Shown: piece after piece, positions 35,197 to 42,276 of the stretch | Position numbering within the stretch: position 1 is the first letter of the stretch | How the letters are laid out: every line of letters starts with the position of its first letter | Assembly: GCF_024160145.1 (NCBI RefSeq) | Contig: NZ_JAMYWQ010000040.1 | Location: forward strand, 1 to 44,560 | Source: Serratia nevei | GTDB taxonomy: Bacteria; Pseudomonadota; Gammaproteobacteria; Enterobacterales; Enterobacteriaceae | Direction: 5' to 3' | DNA length: 44,560 nt | Translations under genes and position numbers: made by a program | Notes under the pieces: generated by a model | Databases searched by the model: none | What the model saw: the letters and a program-made list of their open reading frames with translations, nothing else | Told to the model about the DNA's origin: nothing

Positions 35197-35219
35197 AAAT
35201 AATTCTCATAATGATTATC
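35197..35219. promoter_or_regulatory. Fur box upstream of ftnA
   Basis: ATAATTCTCATAATGATTAT within 35197-35219 reads on the other strand as consecutive GATAAT-type hexamers and resembles the 19-bp Fur consensus. It is about 150 bp before ftnA. E. coli ftnA is activated by Fur binding upstream, so the same may apply. The rest of 35024-35368 is very AT-rich and gene-free. Confidence 0.55.
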
Positions 35220-35368
35220 TCGAATTTTTATTTATTTATATCCATTTGATTTTTATTGTATTTATAATTGATGTGAGTTAAGTGTGAATAAGGTGTTTTT
35301 ATTTTATCGGCGGCAAGGCATAATGCGCGGAAATTAAATTCATGACCTGCAAAATAAAAGGAATCATT

Positions 35369-35887
35369 ATGCTGACGCAAGAAATGACTCAAAAGCTGAA
35401 TGAGCAACTGAATCTGGAGTTCTACTCCGCCAACCTGTACCTGCAGATGAGCGCATGGTGCAGCGATAAAGGCTTTGAAGGCGCCGCCGCATTTCTTAAA
35501 GAGCACTCTCAGGAAGAGATGCAGCATATGCAACGTTTGTTCGACTACCTGAGCGATACCGGCTCTCTGCCGCTGTTGGGCACCATCGCCGCGCCGCCGG
35601 TGTCGTTCGAATCGCTGGCGGACGTGTTCCAGCAGACCTACGAACACGAGCAGCTGATCACCCGTCAGATCAACGAACTGGCGCACGCCGCGATGACCGC
35701 GCACGATTACTCCACCTTCAACTTCCTGCAGTGGTATGTGGCTGAGCAGCACGAAGAAGAGAAACTGTTCAAATCCGTGCTGGATAAACTGGCGCTGGTG
35801 GGCACCAGCGGCAAGGGCCTGTTCTTCATCGACAAAGATCTGAAGAAGATGGGCGCGCTGGGCCAGGGTGGCAACGGCCAGGCCTGA
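35369..35887 (+). CDS. ftnA: Non-haem ferritin FtnA
   Basis: 172 residues. It forms a 24-subunit shell that oxidises Fe(II) and stores iron. Ferroxidase residues Glu17, Glu50 and His53 ([12 protein letters not shown]) are visible, with the second half in [18 protein letters not shown] and [17 protein letters not shown] 35369 has AAGGAA upstream; an in-frame start at 35342 would add nine non-family residues. The C-terminus is Gly-rich and slightly longer than in E. coli. Confidence 0.96.
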   Translation: MLTQEMTQKLNEQLNLEFYSANLYLQMSAWCSDKGFEGAAAFLKEHSQEEMQHMQRLFDYLSDTGSLPLLGTIAAPPVSFESLADVFQQTYEHEQLITRQINELAHAAMTAHDYSTFNFLQWYVAEQHEEEKLFKSVLDKLALVGTSGKGLFFIDKDLKKMGALGQGGNGQA

Positions 35888-35907
35888 TCCCTGAAGGATC
35901 CTTTGCA

Positions 35908-35944
35908 AACCGCGCGCGGGCGAGCCTGACGCGCGGTTTTTTTT
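35908..35944 (+). terminator. ftnA terminator
   Basis: AACCGCGCG and CGCGCGGTT stem followed by eight T. Confidence 0.92.
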
Positions 35945-36213
35945 ACCCTGCGTTTATCGCGGTTATGCGGCGATACGTGCTGCCGGATCGCAAAATGCCA
36001 GTGATGCGCTCGACTTGCCGCGGCGCGGTCGTTATGATTTATCGCGATTCGCTACAGGGATGGTAGAGTCAAAACAGCGGGTTAGCCGATATAACTCGTT
36101 TTTCTGTTCACCCGTGGCGCAATCATTAGCGGTGGGTTGAGGCCGCCGAGACATCGCCTTGGCAGTGGCCTTAACCCTTATGCTCTCGTTATCTACTGTT
36201 AAGGGATACCACT
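35945..36213. other. Gene-free region before copC
   Basis: About 270 bp. TATAAC at 36090-36095 is the best -10-like hexamer but has a poor -35. I see no CueR or CusR/CopR-type palindrome. AAGGGA at 36201-36206 is the copC ribosome-binding site. Confidence 0.4.
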
Positions 36214-36597
36214 GTGATCGGTAAAATTCGTTCCTCTTGTCGCCTGCTTTCCACCGTTTTTGTCCTGTTTGTTGGCCTGTCCTCTCAGCAAGCGCTGGCG
36301 CACGCCCACCTGAAAGTGGAAACGCCGAAGGCCGACGCCAGCGTCAGCCCGGCACCGAAGGCGCTGACCCTCAGCTTCTCCGAAGGCATCGAGCCGAACT
36401 TCAGCGGCGTGAAAATCACCGGCCCGAACAACGGCGTGGTGAAAACCGGCAAGCTGCAGCTCGATCCAAACAACAACACCCAGGTCAATGTGCCGATCGA
36501 AGGCGAGCTGAGCGCGGGCAAATACAACGTCAGCTGGCATGTGGTTTCGGTCGACGGGCATAAAACCAAAGGCCAGTACAGCTTCACCGTAAACTGA
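36214..36597 (+). CDS. copC: CopC/YobA periplasmic copper-binding protein
   Basis: 127 residues, named yobA in E. coli. A signal peptide (1-29, ending QALA) would leave His30 as the mature N-terminus, in HAHLKVETPK. This free N-terminal His plus the later DGHKTKG aspartate/histidine form the Cu(II) site of CopC proteins. Cupredoxin-like fold with LSFSEGIEPNFSGVKI and SWHVVSVDGH. GTG start with AAGGGA seven bases upstream. Only two bases separate it from copD, so they form an operon with yebY. Confidence 0.93.
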   Translation: MIGKIRSSCRLLSTVFVLFVGLSSQQALAHAHLKVETPKADASVSPAPKALTLSFSEGIEPNFSGVKITGPNNGVVKTGKLQLDPNNNTQVNVPIEGELSAGKYNVSWHVVSVDGHKTKGQYSFTVN

Positions 36598-36599
36598 TC

Positions 36600-37481
36600 G
36601 TGAGTCTGGCGACCCTGTTCGTTCTGTGTCGCTTGGTGCACTTTGCGGCGGTGATGCTGATGTTCGGCATCAGTCTGTTCACCGCCTTACTGTCACCGCA
36701 GCGCCTCTCCCCGATCCTCTCCCGCGATGTGCGTCCGCTGCTGCTTGCCGGCACCTGGGCCGCTGGGCTTTCCGCCGTGGCGCTGCTGGCCATTCAGGCC
36801 GGGCAAATGGGCGACGGTTGGGAAGACGCCTGGCGGCTGGAGGTCTGGTGGGCGGTGCTCGGCACCACCTTCGGCGAAGTGTGGCGCTGGCATCTGGGCC
36901 TGTCGCTGCTGGCGATCCTGAGCCTGCTGCTGCCGGAACGGCCGCGCGCACAGGCGTTGGCGCTGTGTTCGACGCTGCTGCTGGTCAGCCTGGCGTTCAT
37001 CGGCCACGCGGCGATGCACGAAGGCACGCTGGGCGCGCTGCACCGCGCCAACCATGCGGTGCACCTGCTGGCCGCCGGCTACTGGTTCGGCAGCCTGGCG
37101 CCGCTGCTGGTTTGCCTGCGCTACCTGCCGCCGCCGCAGTGGCGCAGCGACGCTATCATCACGCTGATCCGTTTCTCGCGCTGGGGGCACCTGGCGGTGG
37201 CGGCGGTGATCGTCACCGGCATCGTCAACAGCCTGATCATTCTCGGCGCTTGGCCGCTCAACCTCGGCTCGCCTTATCAGCGCCTGCTGCTGATTAAAAC
37301 CGCGCTGGTAGCGCTGATGGTGATGGTGGCGCTGGCCAATCGCTACGCCATCGTGCCGGCAATGAGCCGCGTACCGGCGCTGGCGCAGCGCGGCGTGGTG
37401 CTGGCCTGCTGGCTCGAAGTCGGGTTGGGGATGGCGGTGCTGCTGCTGGTCAGTTTATTTGCAACCTATGCGCCGGTTTGA
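36600..37481 (+). CDS. copD: CopD/YebZ copper-resistance membrane protein
   Basis: 293 residues, about eight membrane helices, CopD family (yebZ in E. coli). Conserved histidines are in the first helix (RLVHFAAVMLMFG), in IGHAAMHEG and in NHAVHLLAAGYWFGSL, consistent with copper or haem-like coordination in the membrane. It is thought to move copper between periplasm and cytoplasm with CopC. GTG start two bases after the copC stop, so translation is coupled. Confidence 0.92.
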   Translation: MSLATLFVLCRLVHFAAVMLMFGISLFTALLSPQRLSPILSRDVRPLLLAGTWAAGLSAVALLAIQAGQMGDGWEDAWRLEVWWAVLGTTFGEVWRWHLGLSLLAILSLLLPERPRAQALALCSTLLLVSLAFIGHAAMHEGTLGALHRANHAVHLLAAGYWFGSLAPLLVCLRYLPPPQWRSDAIITLIRFSRWGHLAVAAVIVTGIVNSLIILGAWPLNLGSPYQRLLLIKTALVALMVMVALANRYAIVPAMSRVPALAQRGVVLACWLEVGLGMAVLLLVSLFATYAPV

Positions 37482-37550
37482 CATTTCGGCTTGCCGCAAC
37501 CGGGCAAGCTGCGGGAAAATCGACGCGAATAGCAACCTTAAGGCCAACAC

Positions 37551-37892
37551 ATGAAATCGGTATTACTCGGCATTACGCTGCTGGCAACCGCGACCGGCGC
37601 GCTGGCGGCAGATAAACTGGTGAACATCACCAAACTGGAATACGGCAAACAGTGGGCGTTCACCAAGGAAGAAGTGACGCTGCAGTGCCGCAGCGGCGGC
37701 GCGCTGTTCGTGCTCAACAACAGCACGCTGATGCAATACCCGCTCAACGACGCAGCGGAGCAGCAGGTGAAGAAGGGCCATCAGCGTGCGCAGCCGCTGG
37801 AGGTGCTCCTGCTGGACGACCCTGCCGAACCGGGGAAAAAAATGAGCCTGGCGCCGTTTATCGAACGCGCCGAGAAGCTGTGCGCTGACTAA
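37551..37892 (+). CDS. yebY: YebY (DUF2511) periplasmic protein
   Basis: 113 residues. The signal peptide covers about 1-19 (ending ALA). The mature part has Cys46 and Cys111, which may form a disulfide. The sequence VNITKLEYGKQWAFTKEEVT matches E. coli YebY. Third gene of yobA-yebZ-yebY, 69 bp after copD. In E. coli these genes respond to copper, and a role in periplasmic copper handling is inferred from position. Confidence 0.9.
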   Translation: MKSVLLGITLLATATGALAADKLVNITKLEYGKQWAFTKEEVTLQCRSGGALFVLNNSTLMQYPLNDAAEQQVKKGHQRAQPLEVLLLDDPAEPGKKMSLAPFIERAEKLCAD

Positions 37893-38025
37893 CCGCTTGT
37901 TTGCCAACGCCTTGTACAGTGCGCGCGGATTGATGCGCCTTTGCCGCATAGTTATTTCGTCACGCAACTATCACGCGGCCGCCGGGCGGCTGGCAAAACT
38001 GGCGCGGTAGGCTACTCTTAAAGTG

Positions 38026-38130
38026 CATGGCTGAACAAGCCCTGCATTAAATGCCAACTTTTAGCGCACGGCTCTCTCCCAAGAGCCATTTCCCTAGACC
38101 GAATATAGGAATCGTATTCGGTCTTTTTTT
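38026..38130 (+). ncRNA. sdsR: Small RNA SdsR (RyeB)
   Basis: About 104 nt. The interior (CCAACTTTTAGCGCACGGCT and CTCTCCCAAGAGCCATTTCC, 38054-38092) is practically identical to E. coli SdsR. The terminator is GACCGAATA...TATTCGGTC followed by seven T. CTACTCTTAAA at 38012-38022 looks like a sigma-S type -10, fitting the known RpoS control. Position after yebY equals E. coli synteny. SdsR is an Hfq-dependent sRNA that represses, among others, mutS and tolC. The 5' end is estimated. A 4.35 kb element is inserted at the terminator but leaves this copy whole. Confidence 0.9.
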
Positions 38131-38148
38131 GTGTGATTGATTTATAAG
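38107..38148 (+). repeat. Left attachment repeat (att) within sdsR terminator
   Basis: 42 bp identical to 42457-42498. It includes the 3' arm of the SdsR terminator, its T-run and 18 bp beyond. The flanking bases differ on both sides. Confidence 0.92.
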
Positions 38149-38168
38149 TATTTTTTTCTGAAAGATCG

Positions 38169-38210
38169 AAATTACTCGAAATTTACTCGAATTTTGATAT
38201 TCGGTCTTTT
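38169..38210. repeat. Short repeats beside the left att site
   Basis: ATTACTCGAA and TTTACTCGAA occur 11 bp apart at about 38171-38191. TATTCGGTCTTTT at 38198-38210 repeats the att core. They could be integrase arm-type sites or leftovers of an earlier tandem insertion. Confidence 0.4.
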
Positions 38211-38216
38211 ACAGCA

Positions 38217-38433
38217 TTACGTACTCCTTCCCCTCGTGTTGAGATATTTCAATGTCATCGTTTCTGATGAATGCCCCAGCAGTTTTTGCGCAAAATCTTT
38301 CCCTCTTTCCTTCTCATACAGCCGGCCAGCCAAACTGCGGATCTCGTGAAAGGTCGGCGGACTTTCCTCGAACGGCAAACCTGAAGCCTTCCGCGCCGCA
38401 ACAAATTTTTTCGTTAGTCCATCAGGATGTAGT
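38217..38433 (-). pseudogene. Tyrosine integrase, C-terminal fragment
   Basis: About 72 codons remain, reading leftward and ending at TAA (complement of 38217-38219). PTFHEIRSLAGRLYEKERGK contains the HxxR of box II, then FAQKLLGHSSETMTLKYLNT has the second His and the nucleophile Tyr, very like the end of lambda integrase. The frame runs straight into the left end of the IS at 38434, and no N-terminal part is found beyond the other IS end, so the gene has lost its first three quarters. Confidence 0.9.
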
Positions 38434-38512
38434 TGTAAGCATCCCGGTAAAACGGACCATTCACTTTTAGAGATCTTCCGACATACTGATTATGTCCCCT
38501 GAGGAGATCGTC

Positions 38513-38779
38513 ATGCGTAAAGCCCGATTCACCGAGCACCAGATCATTACCGTTCTGAAGTCTGTCGAAGCTGGATGTACCGTTAAGGATGTTTGCCGCG
38601 AAGCGGGAATATCCGAAGCTTCCTATTACAACTGGAAAGCAAAGTATGGCGGGATGGAAGCTTCTGATATCAAAAAGATGAAGGATCTGGAGGACGAAAA
38701 CCGGCGGCTAAAACAGATGTTTGCTGATCTCAGCCTTGAATGTCGGGCCCTGAAAGACGTTATCGAAAAAAAGCTTTAA
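38513..38779 (+). CDS. IS3-family transposase OrfA
   Basis: 88 residues from ATG 38513, with GAGGAG six bases upstream (an earlier ATG at 38492 would add seven residues). Helix-turn-helix domain RKARFTEHQIITVLKSVEAG and CREAGISEASYYNWKAKYGG, then a leucine-zipper-like helix (KMKDLEDENRRLKQMFADL) used for multimerisation. A run of seven A followed by G at 38766-38773 in the overlap with OrfB is a typical -1 frameshift site giving the OrfAB transposase. Confidence 0.93.
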   Translation: MRKARFTEHQIITVLKSVEAGCTVKDVCREAGISEASYYNWKAKYGGMEASDIKKMKDLEDENRRLKQMFADLSLECRALKDVIEKKL

Positions 38780-39624
38780 AGCCAGCGATAAAGCGGGAGC
38801 TCGTCAGTTATCTGGCGGCACAATTTGCCATGAGTATCCGCCAGGCATGCAGGACATTATCGCTGAGCAGGACGGTCTATTTTTATCAGCCCGATACCCG
38901 GCATGATGAACCGGTGATCCTGGCTTTGACTGAACTGGCAGAACGTTATCCACGATACGGTTTTAAGAAGCTGTTCCAACTACTGCGCAGACAGGGCAAC
39001 ACCTGGAATCATAAACGTGTTCACCGGATTTATTGCCTGCTGAAACTGAATTTTCGTCGCAAAGGAAAGCAACGTCTGCCAGTGCGTAATCCGGCCTCGC
39101 TGACCACACCGGGATCGCTGAACCAGAGCTGGTCCATTGATTTTATGCACGATGCGCTGGTCTGCGGCAGGCGCTTCCGGACCTTCAACGTGGTAGATGA
39201 TTTTAACCGTGAAGCACTGGCGATAGAAATCGACCTGAATATCCCTGCTCAGCGAGTCGTCCGGGTGCTGGACAGGATCGTGGCAAACCGTGGTTACCCG
39301 CTGAAGATGCGGATGGACAACGGGCCCGAACTGGTCTCACTGGCGCTGGCCCAATGGGCCGAAGAACATGGTGTGCAGCTCGAATTTATCAAGCCGGGTA
39401 AGCCTACACAAAATGCTTTTATCGAACGGTTCAACCGAACATACCGGACAGAAATTCTGGATTTTTATCTGTTCAGAACACTGAATGAAGCGCGGGAAAT
39501 TACAGAGCGCTGGCTGAAGGAATATAACAACGAGCGGCCTCATGAATCCCTGAACAACCTGACGCCGGAAGAGTACCGGCTGATGGCTGAAACAACGGAT
39601 ATCTCAAAAAGTTCATGGAACTAA
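38740..39624 (+). CDS. IS3-family transposase OrfB (DDE integrase core)
   Basis: 294 codons open; normally made as a fusion with OrfA by -1 frameshifting at 38766-38773. A HTH_21 region (AMSIRQACRTLSLSRTVYFY) precedes the rve integrase core. The DDE acids are Asp in SIDFMHDAL, Asp in MRMDNGPEL and Glu in NAFIERFNRTYRTEIL. The C-terminus NNERPHESLNNLTPEEY is the IS3 signature. It appears intact, so the IS may still be active. Confidence 0.93.
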   Translation: MSGPERRYRKKALKPAIKRELVSYLAAQFAMSIRQACRTLSLSRTVYFYQPDTRHDEPVILALTELAERYPRYGFKKLFQLLRRQGNTWNHKRVHRIYCLLKLNFRRKGKQRLPVRNPASLTTPGSLNQSWSIDFMHDALVCGRRFRTFNVVDDFNREALAIEIDLNIPAQRVVRVLDRIVANRGYPLKMRMDNGPELVSLALAQWAEEHGVQLEFIKPGKPTQNAFIERFNRTYRTEILDFYLFRTLNEAREITERWLKEYNNERPHESLNNLTPEEYRLMAETTDISKSSWN

Positions 39625-39640
39625 AGTCGGGATGCTTACA

Positions 39641-39887
39641 GATGCACTGATGTCTGCTGATTTATGATCATTGGAGAGTATTAATCCCCAATGATCATAT
39701 GTGTTGGAGGCTAGGGTGATAGGTGGCTTAGTCTCTTTTTTTTCAATTCAACTCTGATGTCACCCATATTACGAGCATAACTATTTCAATTATTAAAAGC
39801 GATGGTTTAACAGCCCTGAAAGAATCATCTTTATTGCATAAACAACGCTAATGGCAGCAGCAAGGCGTACTAATGATTTAATGACTA
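39641..39887. other. Gene-free stretch between the IS and the acyltransferase gene
   Basis: AT-rich, no open frame of note and no integrase remainder. An inverted repeat ATGATCATTGG (39664-39674) and CCAATGATCAT (39688-39698) with a 13-nt loop may terminate the leftward hicAB-acyltransferase transcript, although no T-run follows. Confidence 0.45.
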
Positions 39888-41024
39888 TCAATTACCATTC
39901 CTCCCATCCCAATATTTCATGATGAATTTTCTACATGGTTTCTCAATTAGGATGTGCAGTATGGATGATGATGCTATGCATACAAACCAGAAAATAAACA
40001 CTCCTGCAATCCCTAATGCTTCCACTCGTTCGTAGTTATAATAAAAAATGTTAAAAATTATCATGTGAACAAGATAAAGTGCAAAACTTATCTCGCCAAG
40101 GAAAATCATTGGTTTTATTGATAACATTTTAGATATAGGACCACTACTAAGTGCGAATGTTAGTATTAAAAAACCCCAAGCGAGCCATATACCCGACTTG
40201 TAGAAATAGTAAGAAGCTCCGGAACCAAGTGAATCATAAATCAGCGATGGCCGTGCGGCAATGTAAACTGCATAGATAGACATTGCTATGGATAATAATT
40301 CAAGAAAAAGCCATTTGGCACAACTGATTTTTATTGTTAGGTCTTTTGATTTGAAAAATAATTTTGCACAAAAAACTCCGAATAAAAACTCAAATATTCT
40401 AACTACTGGGTTAGTATATAATACGCTAAACATAGTAAACCCCGGCGTTCCGTCAGCTTGGGATAGGTCTAATTTTGTTGCTATGAATATGAAGGTTGCA
40501 AGTGAAATTAAAGATAACATTATTGCTATCGGGAATGCTTTTTTATAATTTATTGAAATAAAAGCAAACACTATATAGAAAAATGCTTCTGTCGAGATGC
40601 TCCAAGCAACTCCATTAAAAGAAAGAATCCAAGGGGCTGTAAACGACCATGATTGAAGTAATGTGGTGTTTATGATTAGTTTGGCAATTGTGTCAATGGA
40701 AGGATTCAAATCATGAGTAATGTTTGGGGTGATGAGTGCTAACCAGATGATCAACGTTGCAATGTGCAATGGCCATATTCTGGCGAATCGCGCGACAATG
40801 AACCTCTTTACTGATTTCATATCTGGAAGAGATCTGTAATTGTATGCAAGAATGAATCCTGAAAGCGTAAAGAAGAAAGAAACACCCTGAGAAAGTGAAA
40901 AATTTGTGGCTATACCAAGTGAGCCAAATAAAGCGTGACCATGCCCGATCACGATCATTGCCGCCGCAAAAAAACGTAATGCTGTTAATGCGTCAAGTCT
41001 TGTAACAGAATTCAATTTAATCAC
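39888..41024 (-). CDS. OafA-type membrane acyltransferase
   Basis: 378 residues, about ten membrane helices, Acyltransferase_3 family. RLDALTALRFFAAAMIVIGH near residues 9-28 holds the conserved Arg and His of the active site. Members add acetyl or other acyl groups to O-antigen, exopolysaccharide or other surface sugars, and often cause seroconversion when brought by phages or islands. GTG start (complement of 41022-41024), only 5 bp after the hicB stop, with a weak ribosome-binding site, suggesting translational coupling. Its AT-rich codon use is unlike the chromosomal neighbours and indicates transfer. The acceptor sugar is unknown. Confidence 0.88.
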   Translation of the reverse strand: MIKLNSVTRLDALTALRFFAAAMIVIGHGHALFGSLGIATNFSLSQGVSFFFTLSGFILAYNYRSLPDMKSVKRFIVARFARIWPLHIATLIIWLALITPNITHDLNPSIDTIAKLIINTTLLQSWSFTAPWILSFNGVAWSISTEAFFYIVFAFISINYKKAFPIAIMLSLISLATFIFIATKLDLSQADGTPGFTMFSVLYTNPVVRIFEFLFGVFCAKLFFKSKDLTIKISCAKWLFLELLSIAMSIYAVYIAARPSLIYDSLGSGASYYFYKSGIWLAWGFLILTFALSSGPISKMLSIKPMIFLGEISFALYLVHMIIFNIFYYNYERVEALGIAGVFIFWFVCIASSSILHILIEKPCRKFIMKYWDGRNGN

Positions 41025-41029
41025 CTAAA

Positions 41030-41440
41030 TTATTTTTTCTCTAAGCCAAGGACTTTATCAGCTGCAACCCGCGAGAGGAAGGCAGAACGGCTACCGTACT
41101 CAGGATGCGCGGCGACAAACTGATCGATACGGCGGATCAGCAATGAGGGGAGTGTCACGTTAATTTTCTCCGCCTTGCCCATAAGCCGCGTGATATCCAC
41201 ATCGACGAGCGCCCAGACGACGCCGGCGAAATCTGGATCAGATAGCCAGTTTTCAACGTTGGTTCCTTCCGGCACTGCTTCGCCATCTTCAACCAATAAT
41301 TCAATATGTGCCTCGATGGCTTCGCGCGCACTCTCGATCGCATCCTGATAGTTTTCACCTCCGGAGAAGCAACCTGGAATATCAGGAACGCGAACGCCGA
41401 AGGATGAATCGCCTTTATCAATAGCAACAGGGTATAACAT
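41030..41440 (-). CDS. hicB: HicB-family antitoxin
   Basis: 136 residues. The N-terminal partial RNase H-like fold (YPVAIDKGDSSFGVRVPDIP then GCFSGGENYQDAIESAREAI) binds and blocks HicA. The C-terminal part (about 90-136, INVTLPSLLIRRIDQFVAAH and SRSAFLSRVAADK) is a ribbon-helix-helix domain for autorepression. ATG at 41438-41440 with GGAGG six bases upstream. It follows hicA by 22 bp. Confidence 0.93.
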   Translation of the reverse strand: MLYPVAIDKGDSSFGVRVPDIPGCFSGGENYQDAIESAREAIEAHIELLVEDGEAVPEGTNVENWLSDPDFAGVVWALVDVDITRLMGKAEKINVTLPSLLIRRIDQFVAAHPEYGSRSAFLSRVAADKVLGLEKK

Positions 41441-41462
41441 TTAAACCTCCAGTGGGTGGGGT

Positions 41463-41642
41463 TTAAAGCCCCGCCTGTTTTTTAATGCTTTTCAGTGTTG
41501 GTAGCGGTATATCCTTTTGTGGGTGTTTTACCGTTACCAGCCCTTTTTTCGTTGGGTGTTTGAACTGGTGATGACTGCCTTTTACTCTCACCAGATACCA
41601 CCCTTCGGCTTCTATCATTGCTATTGCATTCCTGCTATCCAT
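41463..41642 (-). CDS. hicA: HicA-family mRNA interferase toxin
   Basis: 59 residues, dsRBD-like HicA fold. MDSRNAIAMIEAEGWYLVRV then KGSHHQFKHPTKKGLVTV contains the catalytic histidine in GSHHQF. It cleaves mRNA ribosome-independently when HicB is lacking. The ATG (complement of 41640-41642) matches the family start, though GGAGG touches it directly, so initiation may be weak, which is usual for toxins encoded first. Promoter and palindromic operator lie just upstream. Confidence 0.92.
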   Translation of the reverse strand: MDSRNAIAMIEAEGWYLVRVKGSHHQFKHPTKKGLVTVKHPQKDIPLPTLKSIKKQAGL

Positions 41643-41667
41643 CCTCCGATCTCTCTGCTGTTTTGTT

Positions 41668-41702
41668 GGGGTTATAATAACCCCTTATTTTGAGGTCGTC
41701 AA
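41668..41702 (-). promoter_or_regulatory. hicAB promoter and operator
   Basis: On the minus strand TTGACG (complement of 41697-41702) and TATTAT (complement of 41674-41679) are 17 bp apart. The -10 sits in the perfect palindrome GGGGTTAT-A-ATAACCCC (41668-41684), the likely site of HicB ribbon-helix-helix repression. Confidence 0.8.
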
Positions 41703-41838
41703 GTATTTTGGAGTTATCAGGGTTATTTATCCAGCAGCGACGAAAACAACCCGGCATTTACTTTCTTCCTTCATCGATCAGCAATCTACCATTTCGGCAG
41801 TGAATCTATCTTCACATCGGTTTTTTCCTACGCTTACG

Positions 41839-41854
41839 CTGTGTATGCATACAG
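41839..41854 (+). promoter_or_regulatory. LexA (SOS) box of the UmuD-like gene
   Basis: CTGTGTATGCATACAG is a perfect palindrome that fits CTGT-N8-ACAG with the alternating AT-rich core of strong LexA boxes. It is 23 bp upstream of the ATG at 41878. Confidence 0.88.
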
Positions 41855-41877
41855 TATTTGTTGTGAGGTAAAACACC

Positions 41878-42276
41878 ATGGGAATGATGCCAAAATTTGC
41901 CAGCCCGGCAGCAGACTACGTTGAGCGCCGCTTAAGCCTTGACGAGATCTGCATTTCAAAGCCGAGCGCTACTTATCTGCTCCGCGCCGCCGGCCAGGCG
42001 ATGGCGGTCGGTATCCACGCTGACGCGCTGCTTGTTGTCGATTCGTCGGCGACGCCGGTGCACGGCAGCATTATCGTAGCCGCCGAGGAGGGAGCGCATG
42101 TGCTGCGCCGGCTTCGCCTTTATCCGTATCGAGCGCTCGAGTTTTTGGACGGCTCAGGCCGGGAAACTGAACTCGCTAACGAAGATTGCGAAGAAGGGAT
42201 CGAGGTGTTTGGCGTGGTGATGTACTGCGTGAATGATATGCGGTCGTGCGAGTGGGATGATCTGCCGGTTATTTGA
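41878..42276 (+). CDS. Orphan UmuD-like protein without catalytic residues
   Basis: 132 residues, LexA/UmuD (S24) fold. FASPAADYVERRLSLDEICI, SKPSATYLL and EVFGVVMYCVNDMR align along the length of UmuD. The active-site GDSM is GQAM here, so the nucleophile (Ser60 of UmuD) is Ala, and the region DGEFTVKKL is EGAHVLRRL, so the Lys97 general base is Arg. The N-terminal arm is nearly absent: the protein begins about five residues before the place where RecA-stimulated cleavage would create UmuD'. No umuC follows. Under a LexA box. I infer a constitutively UmuD'-like or dominant-negative partner of polymerase V; enzymatic self-cleavage is not possible. Confidence 0.85.
   Translation: MGMMPKFASPAADYVERRLSLDEICISKPSATYLLRAAGQAMAVGIHADALLVVDSSATPVHGSIIVAAEEGAHVLRRLRLYPYRALEFLDGSGRETELANEDCEEGIEVFGVVMYCVNDMRSCEWDDLPVI

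Larger units (their letters stand above)
38434..39640 (+). mobile_element. IS3-family insertion sequence, 1207 bp
   Basis: Terminal inverted repeats begin TGTAAGCATCCCG at 38434-38446 and end with its complement at 39628-39640. Two overlapping frames encode OrfA and OrfB. The bases outside the ends (AGT at left, GAT at right) do not form the 3-4 bp target duplication expected, which suggests a deletion next to the IS after insertion. The exact IS name needs a database. Confidence 0.92.

Noticed and set aside
38137-38349. 70-codon plus-strand frame across the left att site
   Set aside because: It lies opposite the integrase fragment and begins in the sdsR terminator repeat; no coding evidence.
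39664-39698. ATGATCATTGG inverted repeat as an IS end or att site
   Set aside because: It lies outside the IS inverted repeats, has no partner copy elsewhere in the window, and fits a weak stem-loop better.
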